Shown here in pieces: positions 34,571-43,242 of a DNA stretch of 64,000 bases. Source of the DNA: Gordonia polyisoprenivorans NBRC 16320 = JCM 10675 (lineage in GTDB: Bacteria; Actinomycetota; Actinomycetes; Mycobacteriales; Mycobacteriaceae). The stretch is from assembly GCF_000241325.1 (NCBI RefSeq), contig NZ_BAEI01000091.1:1-64000 (forward strand), in the 5' to 3' direction. The notes beneath the pieces were generated by a model, which was not told the DNA's origin, did not search any database, and saw only the letters and a list, made by a program, of their open reading frames with translations. Positions within the stretch are counted from its first letter, which is position 1. Every line of letters starts with the position of its first letter. A program made the position numbers and the translations under genes.

Positions 34571-35014
34571 CTAGCGGCGCCCGGCCGGTGAGACTTCTCG
34601 ATTCCTGATCGGTCTGGTGATCTGTGTGGCCAGACACGTCGGAATGCCCAGGGTCTCGTCCGCGGCGCGACGGCGATACTCGGTGGGCGACATACCGACG
34701 AGCTCGGTGAAGCGGGTGCTGAAGGTCCCCAGAGACGAACAGCCCACGCCGAAACAGATGTCGGTGACCGACAGATCGCCTCGCCGCAGCAAGGTCATCG
34801 CGCGTTCGATACGCCGCGTCATCAGGTAGGAGTACGGCGATTCACCGTATGCGCGCTTGAATTCGCGACTCAGATGTCCCGCCGACATCGCGATGCCGCT
34901 CGCAAGCGCCTCCACATCGAGAGGGTGTGCGTAATCGCGGTCGATCCGGTCGCGCACCTGTCGCAGGCGGCGCAGGTCTGCCCGGCGCCGGTCGCGGTCT
35001 GGTTTCGCGGTCAC
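34571..35014 (-). CDS. AraC family regulator, HTH domain only
   Basis: A 147-residue protein made of just the double helix-turn-helix (VRDRIDRDYAHPLDVEALASGIAMSAGHLSREFKRAYGESP and SVTDICFGVGCSSLGTFSTRFTELVGMSPTEYRRR). There is no ligand-binding domain, so it may respond through a partner or act constitutively. The GTG at 35014 starts VTAKPDRDRRR. The ATG at 35089 would add a Cys/Arg-rich leader without homology. It sits upstream of, and likely controls, the VOC gene. Confidence 0.85.
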   Translation of the reverse strand: MTAKPDRDRRRADLRRLRQVRDRIDRDYAHPLDVEALASGIAMSAGHLSREFKRAYGESPYSYLMTRRIERAMTLLRRGDLSVTDICFGVGCSSLGTFSTRFTELVGMSPTEYRRRAADETLGIPTCLATQITRPIRNREVSPAGRR

Positions 35015-35051
35015 ATGGACGATCCTCGCACAGTTGACAGCACGTATTCGT

Positions 35052-35504
35052 TCAGTGCGTGCCCCGGGATCGTAGGTAGACATCGGCATCGAAGCGCAGG
35101 ACCGCCACCCCCGCCTGATTCACCAGTTCGGTCGTATAGGTCACCAGGCCACGGCCGCGCGGGTCGAGGTCGACGGATTCGATCCGCATGGATCCCGACA
35201 ATGTGTCCCCGGGACGTACCGGCGCCAGGAACTCCATCTCCCGGAGCCGGCGTCCGGCGATCACGCTCCACGAGGTCAGGACCGAGCTGACCGCGAGTCG
35301 CTGCGCGATCGCGAGACTGTGGATTCCGCTGGCGATCAGACCACCGAATGCCCCCGACTCCGCGGCTGCCCTGTCGACGTGAAACGCCTGCGGATCCCAC
35401 TGCGACGCGAAGTCGACGAGTTCGGACTCGGAGACCGTATGAATGCCCAGTTCATGGCGTTGACCAGGCTGGAGATCGTCGGCGTACACGATGGGATCGG
35501 TCAT
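35052..35504 (-). CDS. MaoC-like hot-dog dehydratase
   Basis: A 150-residue hot-dog-fold protein. It starts MTDPIVYADDLQPGQRHELG; the hydratase-2-like loop FASQWDPQAFHVDRAAAESGAFGGLIASGIHSLAIAQRL carries the Asp/His pair (D-P-Q-x-F-H). REMEFLAPVRPGDTLSG and a C-terminal VLRFDADVYLR strand complete the fold. Such proteins hydrate or dehydrate enoyl-CoA or acyl-carrier substrates. The ATG at 35504 fits the domain start. It is divergent from the acetoacetate-decarboxylase-like gene, and may take part in the same pathway. Confidence 0.85.
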   Translation of the reverse strand: MTDPIVYADDLQPGQRHELGIHTVSESELVDFASQWDPQAFHVDRAAAESGAFGGLIASGIHSLAIAQRLAVSSVLTSWSVIAGRRLREMEFLAPVRPGDTLSGSMRIESVDLDPRGRGLVTYTTELVNQAGVAVLRFDADVYLRSRGTH

Positions 35505-35619
35505 CGCTGGGTCGGCTCCTCGGGTGTGCGGCGGCATGATGTCGGGCGGGCTCGGCGTCTCGTGCGAATTCTTTCCGACGATGTGTAACGCACTCGCCAC
35601 CCTCGACGATCTCACCTAT

Positions 35620-35670
35620 GACTCCGACCGAGAGTGCCAGACCCCCGACCCGGCATTCTCGATCGGAGTC
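35620..35670. repeat. 19-bp near-perfect inverted repeat between divergent genes
   Basis: Arm 1 (35620-35638, GACTCCGACCGAGAGTGCC) and arm 2 (35652-35670) are complementary at 17 of 19 positions, with a 13-bp loop of mostly C and A. TCTTGTTGTGG follows on the plus strand, so it could act as an attenuator or terminator for transcripts entering the acetoacetate-decarboxylase-like gene. The 298-bp gap otherwise holds two GGTGGGC direct repeats near 35692-35705. Confidence 0.7.
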
Positions 35671-35802
35671 TCTTGTTGTGGTGGGCTCCTCTGTTCTGGT
35701 GGGCCTCCCGCCCTGTGCGTGGCTGAGACGTATCGGTAGGTTCGTTCCATCAGGGTGTTGCGCTGCGGCGTGGCCCGACCATCGGACAGGGGGTATCAAC
35801 TG

Positions 35803-36510
35803 ATGACGACCACCAGGATTCCGGTCAGCATCGATCGGGCATGGCACGTCGGCGCAGACGGGGTGAGCTACCCACCCGAGCCGTGGTATCTCGGTGGCGA
35901 CGCTCTCATGTCGGCGTTCGTCGTTCCGCGCGCCGACCTACCAGCCGAGGCGTTCGGCGTCATCCCCTCCGGAGCCCGCCTGCTCACGGTGGCGGGCAAG
36001 GTACTCGTCGTCGCCGCCGTCCTGCACTACACCGAGGGCGGGGTCCTGCAGTACGAAGAACTGCTCACGACCTATCCGGTGGTCTCGCCACGTCACGGTG
36101 TGCGGGTCAGCATTCCCGACATCTGGGTGACCAGCCCGAACTCGCGCACGGGCGGACGCGAGCTCTGGGGAATCCCCAAGCACCTCGGCGAGTTCACCCG
36201 CGAACGATCCGGCCGCCGGATCACCACCGCGATGACCGTGGACGGCCACGATGTCGCGGCACTCGATGCGCGGCTGGGACCGCGCCTGCTTCCCGGAACG
36301 CATCAGATCCCCCTACCGACCGCCCAGGTCCTCGACGGTCGTAGCTCGTGGTCGACCAACCGGATCGTCGCCCGACTCCGCACCGCGCGGGCGCAGTGGT
36401 CCTTTGCACCCGACGGACCACTCGGGTATCTCGCGGGTCGTCGTCCCCTGATCACCGTCGCCACCACCGACGCCGCGATCTTGTTCGGCACCAAGGTCAC
36501 TCACGACTGA
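35803..36510 (+). CDS. Acetoacetate decarboxylase family protein
   Basis: A 235-residue protein of the ADC fold. The region NSRTGGRELWGIPKHLGEF contains the segment (G-x-P-K) that carries the Schiff-base Lys in true decarboxylases, and LQYEELLTTYPVVS precedes it. Many family members are decarboxylases, but others are aldolase/dehydratases, so activity on acetoacetate is not assured. The ATG at 35803 follows an AGGGGG ribosome site. It heads a same-strand run with an acyl-CoA ligase, a DUF3556 membrane protein and an FAD enzyme. Confidence 0.83.
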   Translation: MTTTRIPVSIDRAWHVGADGVSYPPEPWYLGGDALMSAFVVPRADLPAEAFGVIPSGARLLTVAGKVLVVAAVLHYTEGGVLQYEELLTTYPVVSPRHGVRVSIPDIWVTSPNSRTGGRELWGIPKHLGEFTRERSGRRITTAMTVDGHDVAALDARLGPRLLPGTHQIPLPTAQVLDGRSSWSTNRIVARLRTARAQWSFAPDGPLGYLAGRRPLITVATTDAAILFGTKVTHD

Positions 36511-36620
36511 CCGACCTCTCCCCCGACCGGAATCGTTTCCGGGACGTGGCCCCGACGTTGTCCTCCGGGCACAAACGCGCGTCCGAACTCTGGCTCGTGA
36601 GACCGTTCCACATCACATCA

Positions 36621-36660
36621 CCCCTTTCTAGTGTCATAAGTCACAGACATGCGAAAGGGT
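36621..36660 (+). promoter_or_regulatory. Inverted repeat covering the acyl-CoA ligase ribosome site
   Basis: CCCTTTC (36622-36628) is complementary to GAAAGGG (36653-36659), the only plausible Shine-Dalgarno for the GTG at 36669. The 24-bp loop contains TGTC..GACA, a smaller dyad. A stem here would hide the ribosome site, so translational control or a regulator-binding site is possible. Confidence 0.4.
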
Positions 36661-36668
36661 ATGCACCA

Positions 36669-38141
36669 GTGATCAGTTCCTCGTTCTTCGCCTGGGATCT
36701 CCGCGAGCGTGGCGACGCTCCGTGCGTCGCCGATGACACCGTCGACCTCACCTACCGCGGCTTCGCCGACCGGGTCGATGCATGTGCCCAGAAGCTGCAG
36801 CGACTCGGCGTCCGGCATGGTGACGTCGTGGCGACGGTCCTGCCGAACCGTGCCGAACTGCTCGTCGTCCTGATGGCCGCGTGGCGTCTGCGCGCGGTGG
36901 CGACCCCGGTCAACCCCACGTTCACCGCTGACGAGATGCAGTATCAGTTCGCGGATTCCGGCGCGGCGGTCGTCGTGTCCGACGTCGCGGATCTGCGGGC
37001 CGACAGGCCCGTGCTCCACGTCGACGACCTGTCTCCGGCCCCCACCCCGGGGTGGCGGGCGCCGACCGAGCCCGCCGACGCCGACGATGCCTTGCTGATC
37101 TATACCTCCGGATCGACGGGACGTCCCAAGGGAGTTCGGCTGACCCACGCGAACCTGCGCTACATGGCCACGGCAATGGCACACCACCTCGAGCTCGACG
37201 CCGACGATCACGCATTACTGATCCTGCCGCTGTTCCACGTGAACGCGATCTGCGTGAGCTTCCTGGCGCCGATCCTGGCCGGCGGACGACTCAGCATCAC
37301 CGGACGGTTCTCGGTCTCGAGGTTCTTCGACGACGTCGAACGTCTACGACCCACCTACTTCTCGGCCGTACCGACCATCTATGCACTGCTGGTCTCCCAT
37401 CCCGACCTCGAGCGTCGGGCTCGGACGCTCGACTCCCTGCGTTTCGCGATCTGCGGCGCCGCACCGATTTCCGCAGAACTTCTCGATCGCGTCGAGAACA
37501 GCCTGCGGATACCGATTCTCGAGGGCTACGGACTCACCGAGGGCACCTGCGCATCGACGTGCAACCCGCGTCACGGGATACGCAAGCTCGGCACCGTGGG
37601 GCCGGCCATCGAGGGCCAGCGCATCCATGTGGTCGGAGCCGACGGCGCGGACCTACCCACCGGTGACGTCGGTGAGGTGGTCATCACCGGACCCAATGTG
37701 ATGCGCGGTTACCTCAATCGTCCCGAGGACACCGCGAAGACCGTCGGCGAGGGTCGGCTGCACACCGGCGACGTCGGCCGACTCGATGCCGATGGTTATC
37801 TGACGATTGTCGACCGCATCAAGGACTTGATCATCCGCGGCGGAGAAAACCTGTACCCCAAGGAAATCGAGAACGCCCTCGCGACCCACCCGGGAGTACT
37901 CGAGTGCGCGGTCGTCGGCGCACCCCATCCGGTGTACGGAGAGATCCCGATCGCCTTCGTCGTCACCTACCCCGACCACACCATCGACGACGACGACCTC
38001 ACGCGGCATCTCGGCTCGCTGGTGACGAGGGCCAAGATCCCCGAGTCGATCCACATCGTCGAGGCCCTCCCCCGAAACCCGGTGGGCAAGATCGACAAAC
38101 CAGCTCTCCGCCGGCAATTCGCAACGCCGACAGCGTTGTAG
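36669..38141 (+). CDS. Acyl-CoA/fatty-acid-CoA ligase (ANL superfamily)
   Basis: A 490-residue adenylate-forming enzyme. P-loop LIYTSGSTGRPKGV, A4/A5 motifs ILPLFHVNAICVSF and EGYGLTEGT, hinge TGDVGRLDADGYLTIVDRIKD, GGENLYPKEIE and the catalytic Lys in RNPVGKIDKPALR are all present. It should activate a carboxylic acid to its CoA thioester. The GTG at 36669 is preceded by GAAAGGG and gives the expected N-terminus; no ATG is in frame nearby. By position it supplies substrate to the same pathway as the ADC-like, DUF3556 and FAD proteins. Confidence 0.9.
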   Translation: MISSSFFAWDLRERGDAPCVADDTVDLTYRGFADRVDACAQKLQRLGVRHGDVVATVLPNRAELLVVLMAAWRLRAVATPVNPTFTADEMQYQFADSGAAVVVSDVADLRADRPVLHVDDLSPAPTPGWRAPTEPADADDALLIYTSGSTGRPKGVRLTHANLRYMATAMAHHLELDADDHALLILPLFHVNAICVSFLAPILAGGRLSITGRFSVSRFFDDVERLRPTYFSAVPTIYALLVSHPDLERRARTLDSLRFAICGAAPISAELLDRVENSLRIPILEGYGLTEGTCASTCNPRHGIRKLGTVGPAIEGQRIHVVGADGADLPTGDVGEVVITGPNVMRGYLNRPEDTAKTVGEGRLHTGDVGRLDADGYLTIVDRIKDLIIRGGENLYPKEIENALATHPGVLECAVVGAPHPVYGEIPIAFVVTYPDHTIDDDDLTRHLGSLVTRAKIPESIHIVEALPRNPVGKIDKPALRRQFATPTAL

Positions 38142-38275
38142 CGCGCGCTGTTGTAGTCCCCGCGCAATCGCATTCTCCCTCCCCCCGAACCGGCCGCACG
38201 ACGGCGTCGGGTCGGCCGAACGCGTCCGCACCCCGAAACCACCCACCAATTTCGCTTCACCCCGAAGGAGTACCC

Positions 38276-40114
38276 ATGGGATTCACCACCCCGGATTTCC
38301 CGCCCGTGGAACCGGAGACCTTTCTCGACAGGCCGTTTCTCGACCGGCTGCGCGTTCTCGGCGCGCACTGGGCCGAATACGGCTTCGGCACACCCAAGAT
38401 GGTGCACACGATCTACCTGATCAAGGTCGGCGTGCTGTATATCGTTGCGGGACTGTGTATCGCGACGTTCAGTTCGGGACTCAACGTTGTCGACGTCGGT
38501 TCCTGGTGGAACGAACTGATCGTGTATCAAAAGGTGGTCCTGTGGACCGTCCTGCTCGAAACCCTCGGGCTCGGCGGGTCGTGGGGTCCGCTGGCCGGCC
38601 ATTTCAAACCGATGACCGGTGGGTTCCTGTTCTGGTTGCGGCCGGAGACGATCCGCCTGCCACCGTGGCCGGGACGCGTACCGTTCACCAGAGGTGATTC
38701 CCGAACTGTCGCCGATGTCGTGATCTACGCGGCAATCCTGATCACCATCGTTGTCGCACTGGCACTCCCGGGCGTTGCGTCATCGTCGATGAACTCGGTC
38801 GTCGCCGGTGATCACGGCGTGGTGAATCCGGTGGTGCTCTACCCGCTGATCGCGCTCTTCGTGGTCATCGGGTTGCGCGACAAGGTGATCTTCATCGCGG
38901 CACGGTCCGAGCAGTACCTGCCGGCACTGGTGTTCTTCGCCTTCCTGCCCTACGTGGACATGATCCTGGCGCTCAAGCTCCTGATCGTCACCGTCTGGGT
39001 CGGCGCCGGCATTTCCAAACTGGGACATCACTTCTCGATGGTCATCCCGCCGATGCTGTCGAACACCCCCTGGTTGCCGTTCCGGTCGATCAAACGCGCC
39101 CACTACCGCGACTTCCCGCACGACATGCGACCGTCGCGCCTCGCCTCGGGAGTCGGGCACGTCTTGGGCACCATCGTCGAGATCGTGACTCCGTTGGTGC
39201 TGCTGTTCTCCACCAACAAGTGGCTTACGCTGGCGGGCGTGGTGCTGATGGTCTGCTTCCACCTGTTCATCTTCTCCACCTTCCCCCTCGCGGTACCGCT
39301 GGAGTGGAACATCCTGTTCGCCTACGCGTCGATCTTCTTGTTCTGGGGACACCCCACGTGGGACGGTTTCGCGCTGACCGACACCACCATGCCGTGGGTG
39401 CTCGCCCTGATCGCCGCAGCGCTGTGCTTCTTCCCGGTGCTGGGCAATCTCCGCCCGGACCTCGTGTCGTTCCTGCCGTCGATGCGGCAGTACGCCGGGA
39501 ACTGGGCGTCGGCCACGTGGGCCTTCGCACCGGGCGCCGAGGACAAACTCGACCAGTGCGTGGTGCGCTCATCGAAGAACACCAGGACCCAGCTGCTCGC
39601 GTCGTATCCACCGGAGGTCGCCGACGTCGTCATGCACCAGATGATGGCGTGGCGTTCCCTGCACAGTCAGGGGCGTGCGCTGTTCTCACTCATGATGCGT
39701 CACCTGGGCGACGACATCGACACCTACACTCTGCGAGAGGCCGAGTTCTCGTGTAATTCGCTGGTGGCCTTCAACTTCGGTGACGGACACCTGCACGACG
39801 AGAAGATGATCGCGGCCCTGCAGCGCCGTTGTGACTTCGCGCCCGGTGAGTTCACGATCGCCTGGATCGAGTCGCAACCCATCCACAAGGGCACCCAGCG
39901 CTACAAGGTGATCGACGCGGCGCTCGGGGTCATCGAGACGGGCACCTACCGGGTCGCCGACGCGGTTGCCGAGCAGCCGTGGTTGCCCAATGGGCCGATC
40001 CCGGTGCAGGTCGACTGGACGCTCGACATTGACGCCCGCCGCGCGCTCACCGATCCTGAGATCGTGACCGAACCCCGGATGCGCTCGACACCCTCGCGGC
40101 AGGTGCAACCGTGA
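38276..40114 (+). CDS. DUF3556 multi-pass membrane protein
   Basis: A 612-residue protein. The N-terminal two-thirds has about eight to ten hydrophobic helices (from MVHTIYLIKVGVLYIVAGLC to LALIAAALCFFPVLG). The motif GAGISKLGHHFSMVIPPMLSNTPWL and RAHYRDFPHDMRPSRLA are conserved in the family as I know it. A soluble C-terminal domain of about 190 residues (from DKLDQCVVRSSKNTR) follows. DUF3556 proteins occur in mycolic-acid actinomycetes beside CrtI-like FAD enzymes; function unknown. GAAGGAG precedes the ATG at 38276, and the stop overlaps the next start. Confidence 0.85.
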   Translation: MGFTTPDFPPVEPETFLDRPFLDRLRVLGAHWAEYGFGTPKMVHTIYLIKVGVLYIVAGLCIATFSSGLNVVDVGSWWNELIVYQKVVLWTVLLETLGLGGSWGPLAGHFKPMTGGFLFWLRPETIRLPPWPGRVPFTRGDSRTVADVVIYAAILITIVVALALPGVASSSMNSVVAGDHGVVNPVVLYPLIALFVVIGLRDKVIFIAARSEQYLPALVFFAFLPYVDMILALKLLIVTVWVGAGISKLGHHFSMVIPPMLSNTPWLPFRSIKRAHYRDFPHDMRPSRLASGVGHVLGTIVEIVTPLVLLFSTNKWLTLAGVVLMVCFHLFIFSTFPLAVPLEWNILFAYASIFLFWGHPTWDGFALTDTTMPWVLALIAAALCFFPVLGNLRPDLVSFLPSMRQYAGNWASATWAFAPGAEDKLDQCVVRSSKNTRTQLLASYPPEVADVVMHQMMAWRSLHSQGRALFSLMMRHLGDDIDTYTLREAEFSCNSLVAFNFGDGHLHDEKMIAALQRRCDFAPGEFTIAWIESQPIHKGTQRYKVIDAALGVIETGTYRVADAVAEQPWLPNGPIPVQVDWTLDIDARRALTDPEIVTEPRMRSTPSRQVQP

Positions 40115-41532
40115 CGACTGCCGTCGTCGTCGGCGGCGGGCCCAACGGGCTCGCCGCCGCCCTGCATCTCGCCCGCAACGGCGTCGAGGTCACCGTCCTC
40201 GAGGCCGCCGACGAGGTCGGCGGGGGTAGTCGGTCGGGCGAGCTGACCGAACCGGGCCTCATCCACGATCACTGTGCGGCCTTTCACCCACTGGCAATGG
40301 GTTCGCCGTTCTGGCGCAGCGTCGGCCTGGAGTCCTACGGCTTGACCTGGTGCCTCCCGGAGATCGACTGCGCCCATCCCCTCGACGACGGGACTGCCGG
40401 ACTCCTGTACCGCAGCATCGATCGGACCGCCGACGGACTCGGCCCCGACGGCCTGCGTTGGCGGCTGGCCCTCGGTGACCTCGCGCGCGGCTTCGACGAG
40501 CTCGGCGAGGATCTCCTTCGTCCGGTCGTACATCTGCCGCGGCATCCGTTGCGGCTGGCGGCCTTCGGGCCGCGTGCGGTATTGCCCGCGACCGTGATGG
40601 CCCGCTGGTTCCGTACCGATCGCGGTCGCGCGCTGTTCGCCGGTATCGCGGCGCACGCGTTCACCCGACTCGACCGGCCGCTCACCGCTTCGCTGGGCAT
40701 GATGATCGCGGCGAGCGGACATCGCCACGGGTGGCCGGTCGCCCGAGGGGGTTCCGGTGCGATCGCCACCGCCGCGGCGGCCGCGATCGGTGACCACGGC
40801 GGCAAGATCGAGACCGGCACACTGGTCTCGGCGCGCTCCGACATCCCGTCCGCCGATCTGGTTTTGCTGGATCTCTCACCCGCGCAGGCACTCTCGATTT
40901 ATGGTGACCAGATGCCGGCCAGGGTGAGACGCGCGTTGCAGCGTTACCGCGTGGGATCGTCGGCGTTCAAGGTCGACTACGCCCTCGACGGCGACATCCC
41001 CTGGACGACTCCCGACTGCGGACGCGCGGGCACCGTTCATCTCGGTGGTGATGCCTTCGAGGTGTGGCACACCGAGCGGCAGCGGGCCGCCGGGATCATG
41101 GTGGACAGGCCGTTCGTCCTGCTCGGGCAGCAGTATCTCGCCGATCGGTCGCGCAGCCGCGGCGGACTCAATCCGATCTACGCCTACGCCCACGTACCCC
41201 GCGGATACGACGGCGACGCCACCGACGCGGTGACCGCCCAGATCGAACGTTTCGCCCCCGGATTCCGCGATCGGATCGTCACCGTGCGCAGTACCGGTAC
41301 CCGTCAATTGCAGTCCTACAACCCCAATTTCGCTCTCGGAGACATCATCGGCGGAGCCAATGACGGGCTGCAGATGCTGGCGCGCCCGCGACTATCGGCG
41401 AACCCGTACGCGCTCGGCGTCGACGGGGTCTATTTGTGTTCACAGTCCACCCCGCCCGGCGCGGGCGTGCACGGCCTGTGCGGTTATCACGCTGCGTCGG
41501 CGGCCCTGGCATCGTTGCGGGGGCGCCGATGA
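40111..41532 (+). CDS. Phytoene-desaturase-like NAD(P)/FAD oxidoreductase (CrtI family)
   Basis: A 473-residue flavoprotein. Residues 4-35 hold the FAD dinucleotide motif (VVGGGPNGLAAALHLARNG, then EAADEVGGGSRSGELT), and the C-terminus has the FAD-closing segment VYLCSQSTPPGAGVHGLCGYHAA. This is the CrtI/retinol-saturase-like architecture that acts on long hydrophobic chains. The carotenoid partner genes crtB/crtE are not here, so carotenoid synthesis is unlikely; an isoprenoid or fatty-chain desaturation is an inference. It starts with GTG overlapping the DUF3556 stop and is overlapped by the regulator gene. Confidence 0.87.
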   Translation: MTTAVVVGGGPNGLAAALHLARNGVEVTVLEAADEVGGGSRSGELTEPGLIHDHCAAFHPLAMGSPFWRSVGLESYGLTWCLPEIDCAHPLDDGTAGLLYRSIDRTADGLGPDGLRWRLALGDLARGFDELGEDLLRPVVHLPRHPLRLAAFGPRAVLPATVMARWFRTDRGRALFAGIAAHAFTRLDRPLTASLGMMIAASGHRHGWPVARGGSGAIATAAAAAIGDHGGKIETGTLVSARSDIPSADLVLLDLSPAQALSIYGDQMPARVRRALQRYRVGSSAFKVDYALDGDIPWTTPDCGRAGTVHLGGDAFEVWHTERQRAAGIMVDRPFVLLGQQYLADRSRSRGGLNPIYAYAHVPRGYDGDATDAVTAQIERFAPGFRDRIVTVRSTGTRQLQSYNPNFALGDIIGGANDGLQMLARPRLSANPYALGVDGVYLCSQSTPPGAGVHGLCGYHAASAALASLRGRR

Positions 41533-42827
41533 CCGAGGTCGATGGCGATCGAGGGACGCAGGCGCGTGCGCGGCTGGCCCGCATGCCTGCGACCGCCGAT
41601 GCCGAGTTGCAGGAGGTGGTCACGGCGATCGCGCGCCGGCTCCGCGCGCAGGAGGCGACCATCGTCGCGGATCTGACCGCCATGATGGCCCGCGAGATCG
41701 ACCATCTCGACGCGGATCCGAAGCTCGTCGAGATGCTCGAGGCGAGTGTGCACGGCAACGTCTCGACGATCATCCACGTTCTCGCCAACGACATCCCCGT
41801 CGATCATCTGCAGCCGACGACCGCCGCGGTCGAGTACGCGCTGCGCCTCGCGCAACGCGATGTGCCGTCGAATTCCCTTGTGCGCGCCTATCATCTGGGC
41901 CAGAACGCGGTGATGTTGTTGTGCTATCAGATGATCGGTGAACTGGAGCTGGACGCGGACCGGGCGATGGCGGTGACCCGACACATTTCGGGCGTCATGT
42001 TCGGCTACATCGACTGGATCACCCTCTATGTGTTCCAGGCGTACGAGGATGAACGCCGCCGATGGCTCGGCGCCGACGCCACGCTGTCCTCGACCGCGAT
42101 TCGTCGCGTTCTCGACGGCACCGACACCGACGGCCGCACCTTCACCGAGCAGACCCGATACCGGCTGGACCGCCCGCATCTCGCCGCGATCATCTGGTCC
42201 GACGACGACGGTGTGGATCTCCGGCGCCTGCACCGCGGCGCCGAGGAACTCGCGGTTCGCCTGCGCGCCGACGGGCCTCCGATCCTCACGGCCGTGGACC
42301 GGTCGACGATCTGGGTCTGGTTCCCGCTGCGCACGGCGTCGAGTGAGCGTGCGGTCGGTGAGATCGACCTGCCACCTGGACTCCGGGGTGCGTTCGGTCT
42401 GGTCGGTGCGGGCGTCGACGGATTCCGTCGCAGCCATGAGCAGGCTCGCGGGGCCTATGCGGTGGCGATCATGCCCGGCAGCGGCACCGGATCGATCGTG
42501 GGATTCGCTGACCGCGGAGTCGCCATCGCCTCGCTGCTCGCGCAGGATCTGCCGGCCACCACGGCCTGGGTGCGGGAGGTGCTCGGTGGTCTCGCCGACG
42601 ATTCACCCACGGCGGCGACGCTGCGCGAGACGCTCTCGGTCTACTACGCGACCCGAGAGAGTCATCTGCATACCGCGACCCGCCTCAACCTGCATCGCAA
42701 CACGGTAAAGTACCGCGTCGGCAAAGCGCTGGCCGAGGTACCCGGACATCGCGACCGGCTCGATCTCGCCCTGGCGTTGACGGTCTGTGAACTGTTGGGG
42801 CCCAGCATCATCTCCGGTCCGGCCTGA
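41529..42827 (+). CDS. PucR/CdaR-type transcriptional regulator
   Basis: A 432-residue regulator. The N-terminal helical domain (about residues 1-160) resembles the RsbRD-like/PucR sensory region (SVHGNVSTIIHVLANDIPVDHLQP). A GGDEF-like middle segment (LDRPHLAAIIWSDDDG) precedes the C-terminal HTH_30 (LRETLSVYYATRESHLHTATRLNLHRNTVKYRVGKALAEV). Such proteins usually activate the adjacent catabolic operon. Its ATG overlaps the stop of the CrtI-like gene, so it is the last gene of the operon and probably its own regulator. The 3' end overlaps the convergent gene by 20 bp. Confidence 0.88.
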   Translation: MTEVDGDRGTQARARLARMPATADAELQEVVTAIARRLRAQEATIVADLTAMMAREIDHLDADPKLVEMLEASVHGNVSTIIHVLANDIPVDHLQPTTAAVEYALRLAQRDVPSNSLVRAYHLGQNAVMLLCYQMIGELELDADRAMAVTRHISGVMFGYIDWITLYVFQAYEDERRRWLGADATLSSTAIRRVLDGTDTDGRTFTEQTRYRLDRPHLAAIIWSDDDGVDLRRLHRGAEELAVRLRADGPPILTAVDRSTIWVWFPLRTASSERAVGEIDLPPGLRGAFGLVGAGVDGFRRSHEQARGAYAVAIMPGSGTGSIVGFADRGVAIASLLAQDLPATTAWVREVLGGLADDSPTAATLRETLSVYYATRESHLHTATRLNLHRNTVKYRVGKALAEVPGHRDRLDLALALTVCELLGPSIISGPA

Positions 42828-43134
42828 CCCGACCGGGGCCATCGGCGGGACGCAGGGCCCACGCGGGCACCCAGTGGGTGACCGACTCCTGCCGGTCGCG
42901 TGCGCTCAGGGTGTAGGTGACCTTGCCGTACCACTCTCCCCACTCCGACAGCCCCCACTCGGTGAGGACTCCGGTGGCGACTTTCCGGATCTGCAGGCCG
43001 TCGGGATGATAAGTGCCACTGTGGTGCGGGGTCTGCGGATACAGCGCGTTGAGATCGATCAGCACCGCCCGGTGGCCGACGCGCACGAAAGCAGGCCGGT
43101 GGGGTCGCCCGCTGTCGCCGCCGATCCGAGCCAT
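42808..43134 (-). CDS. Conserved hypothetical protein
   Basis: A 108-residue protein (ATG at 43134; an ATG at 43152 would add MIGCVG). It has the pattern RVGHRAVLIDLNALYPQTPHHSGTYHPDGLQIRKVATG, then LSEWGEWYGKVTYTL and VTHWVPAWALRPADG. The Trp/Tyr-rich centre suggests a small globular domain; no motif of known function, signal or membrane segment is seen. Its last 20 bp overlap the end of the regulator gene on the other strand. Confidence 0.65.
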   Translation of the reverse strand: MARIGGDSGRPHRPAFVRVGHRAVLIDLNALYPQTPHHSGTYHPDGLQIRKVATGVLTEWGLSEWGEWYGKVTYTLSARDRQESVTHWVPAWALRPADGPGRVRPDRR

Positions 43135-43242
43135 ACCCACGCATCCGATCATATGTTCGATTGCTGTCGTTTATCCAACCGGCGATGCGGGTATCCCGCC
43201 GTCACGGAGACGATTCGAGTGAACGAACGTACACTGAGAACC

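Noticed and set aside
40111..41532. Carotenoid biosynthesis locus
   Set aside because: The CrtI-like enzyme is alone; no phytoene synthase, GGPP synthase or cyclase gene is nearby.
43145..43160. Possible LexA (SOS) box CCGATCATATGTTCGA upstream of the hydrolase gene
   Set aside because: Only the right half matches TCGAAC-N4-GTTCGA; the left half has two mismatches and lies near the start of another gene.
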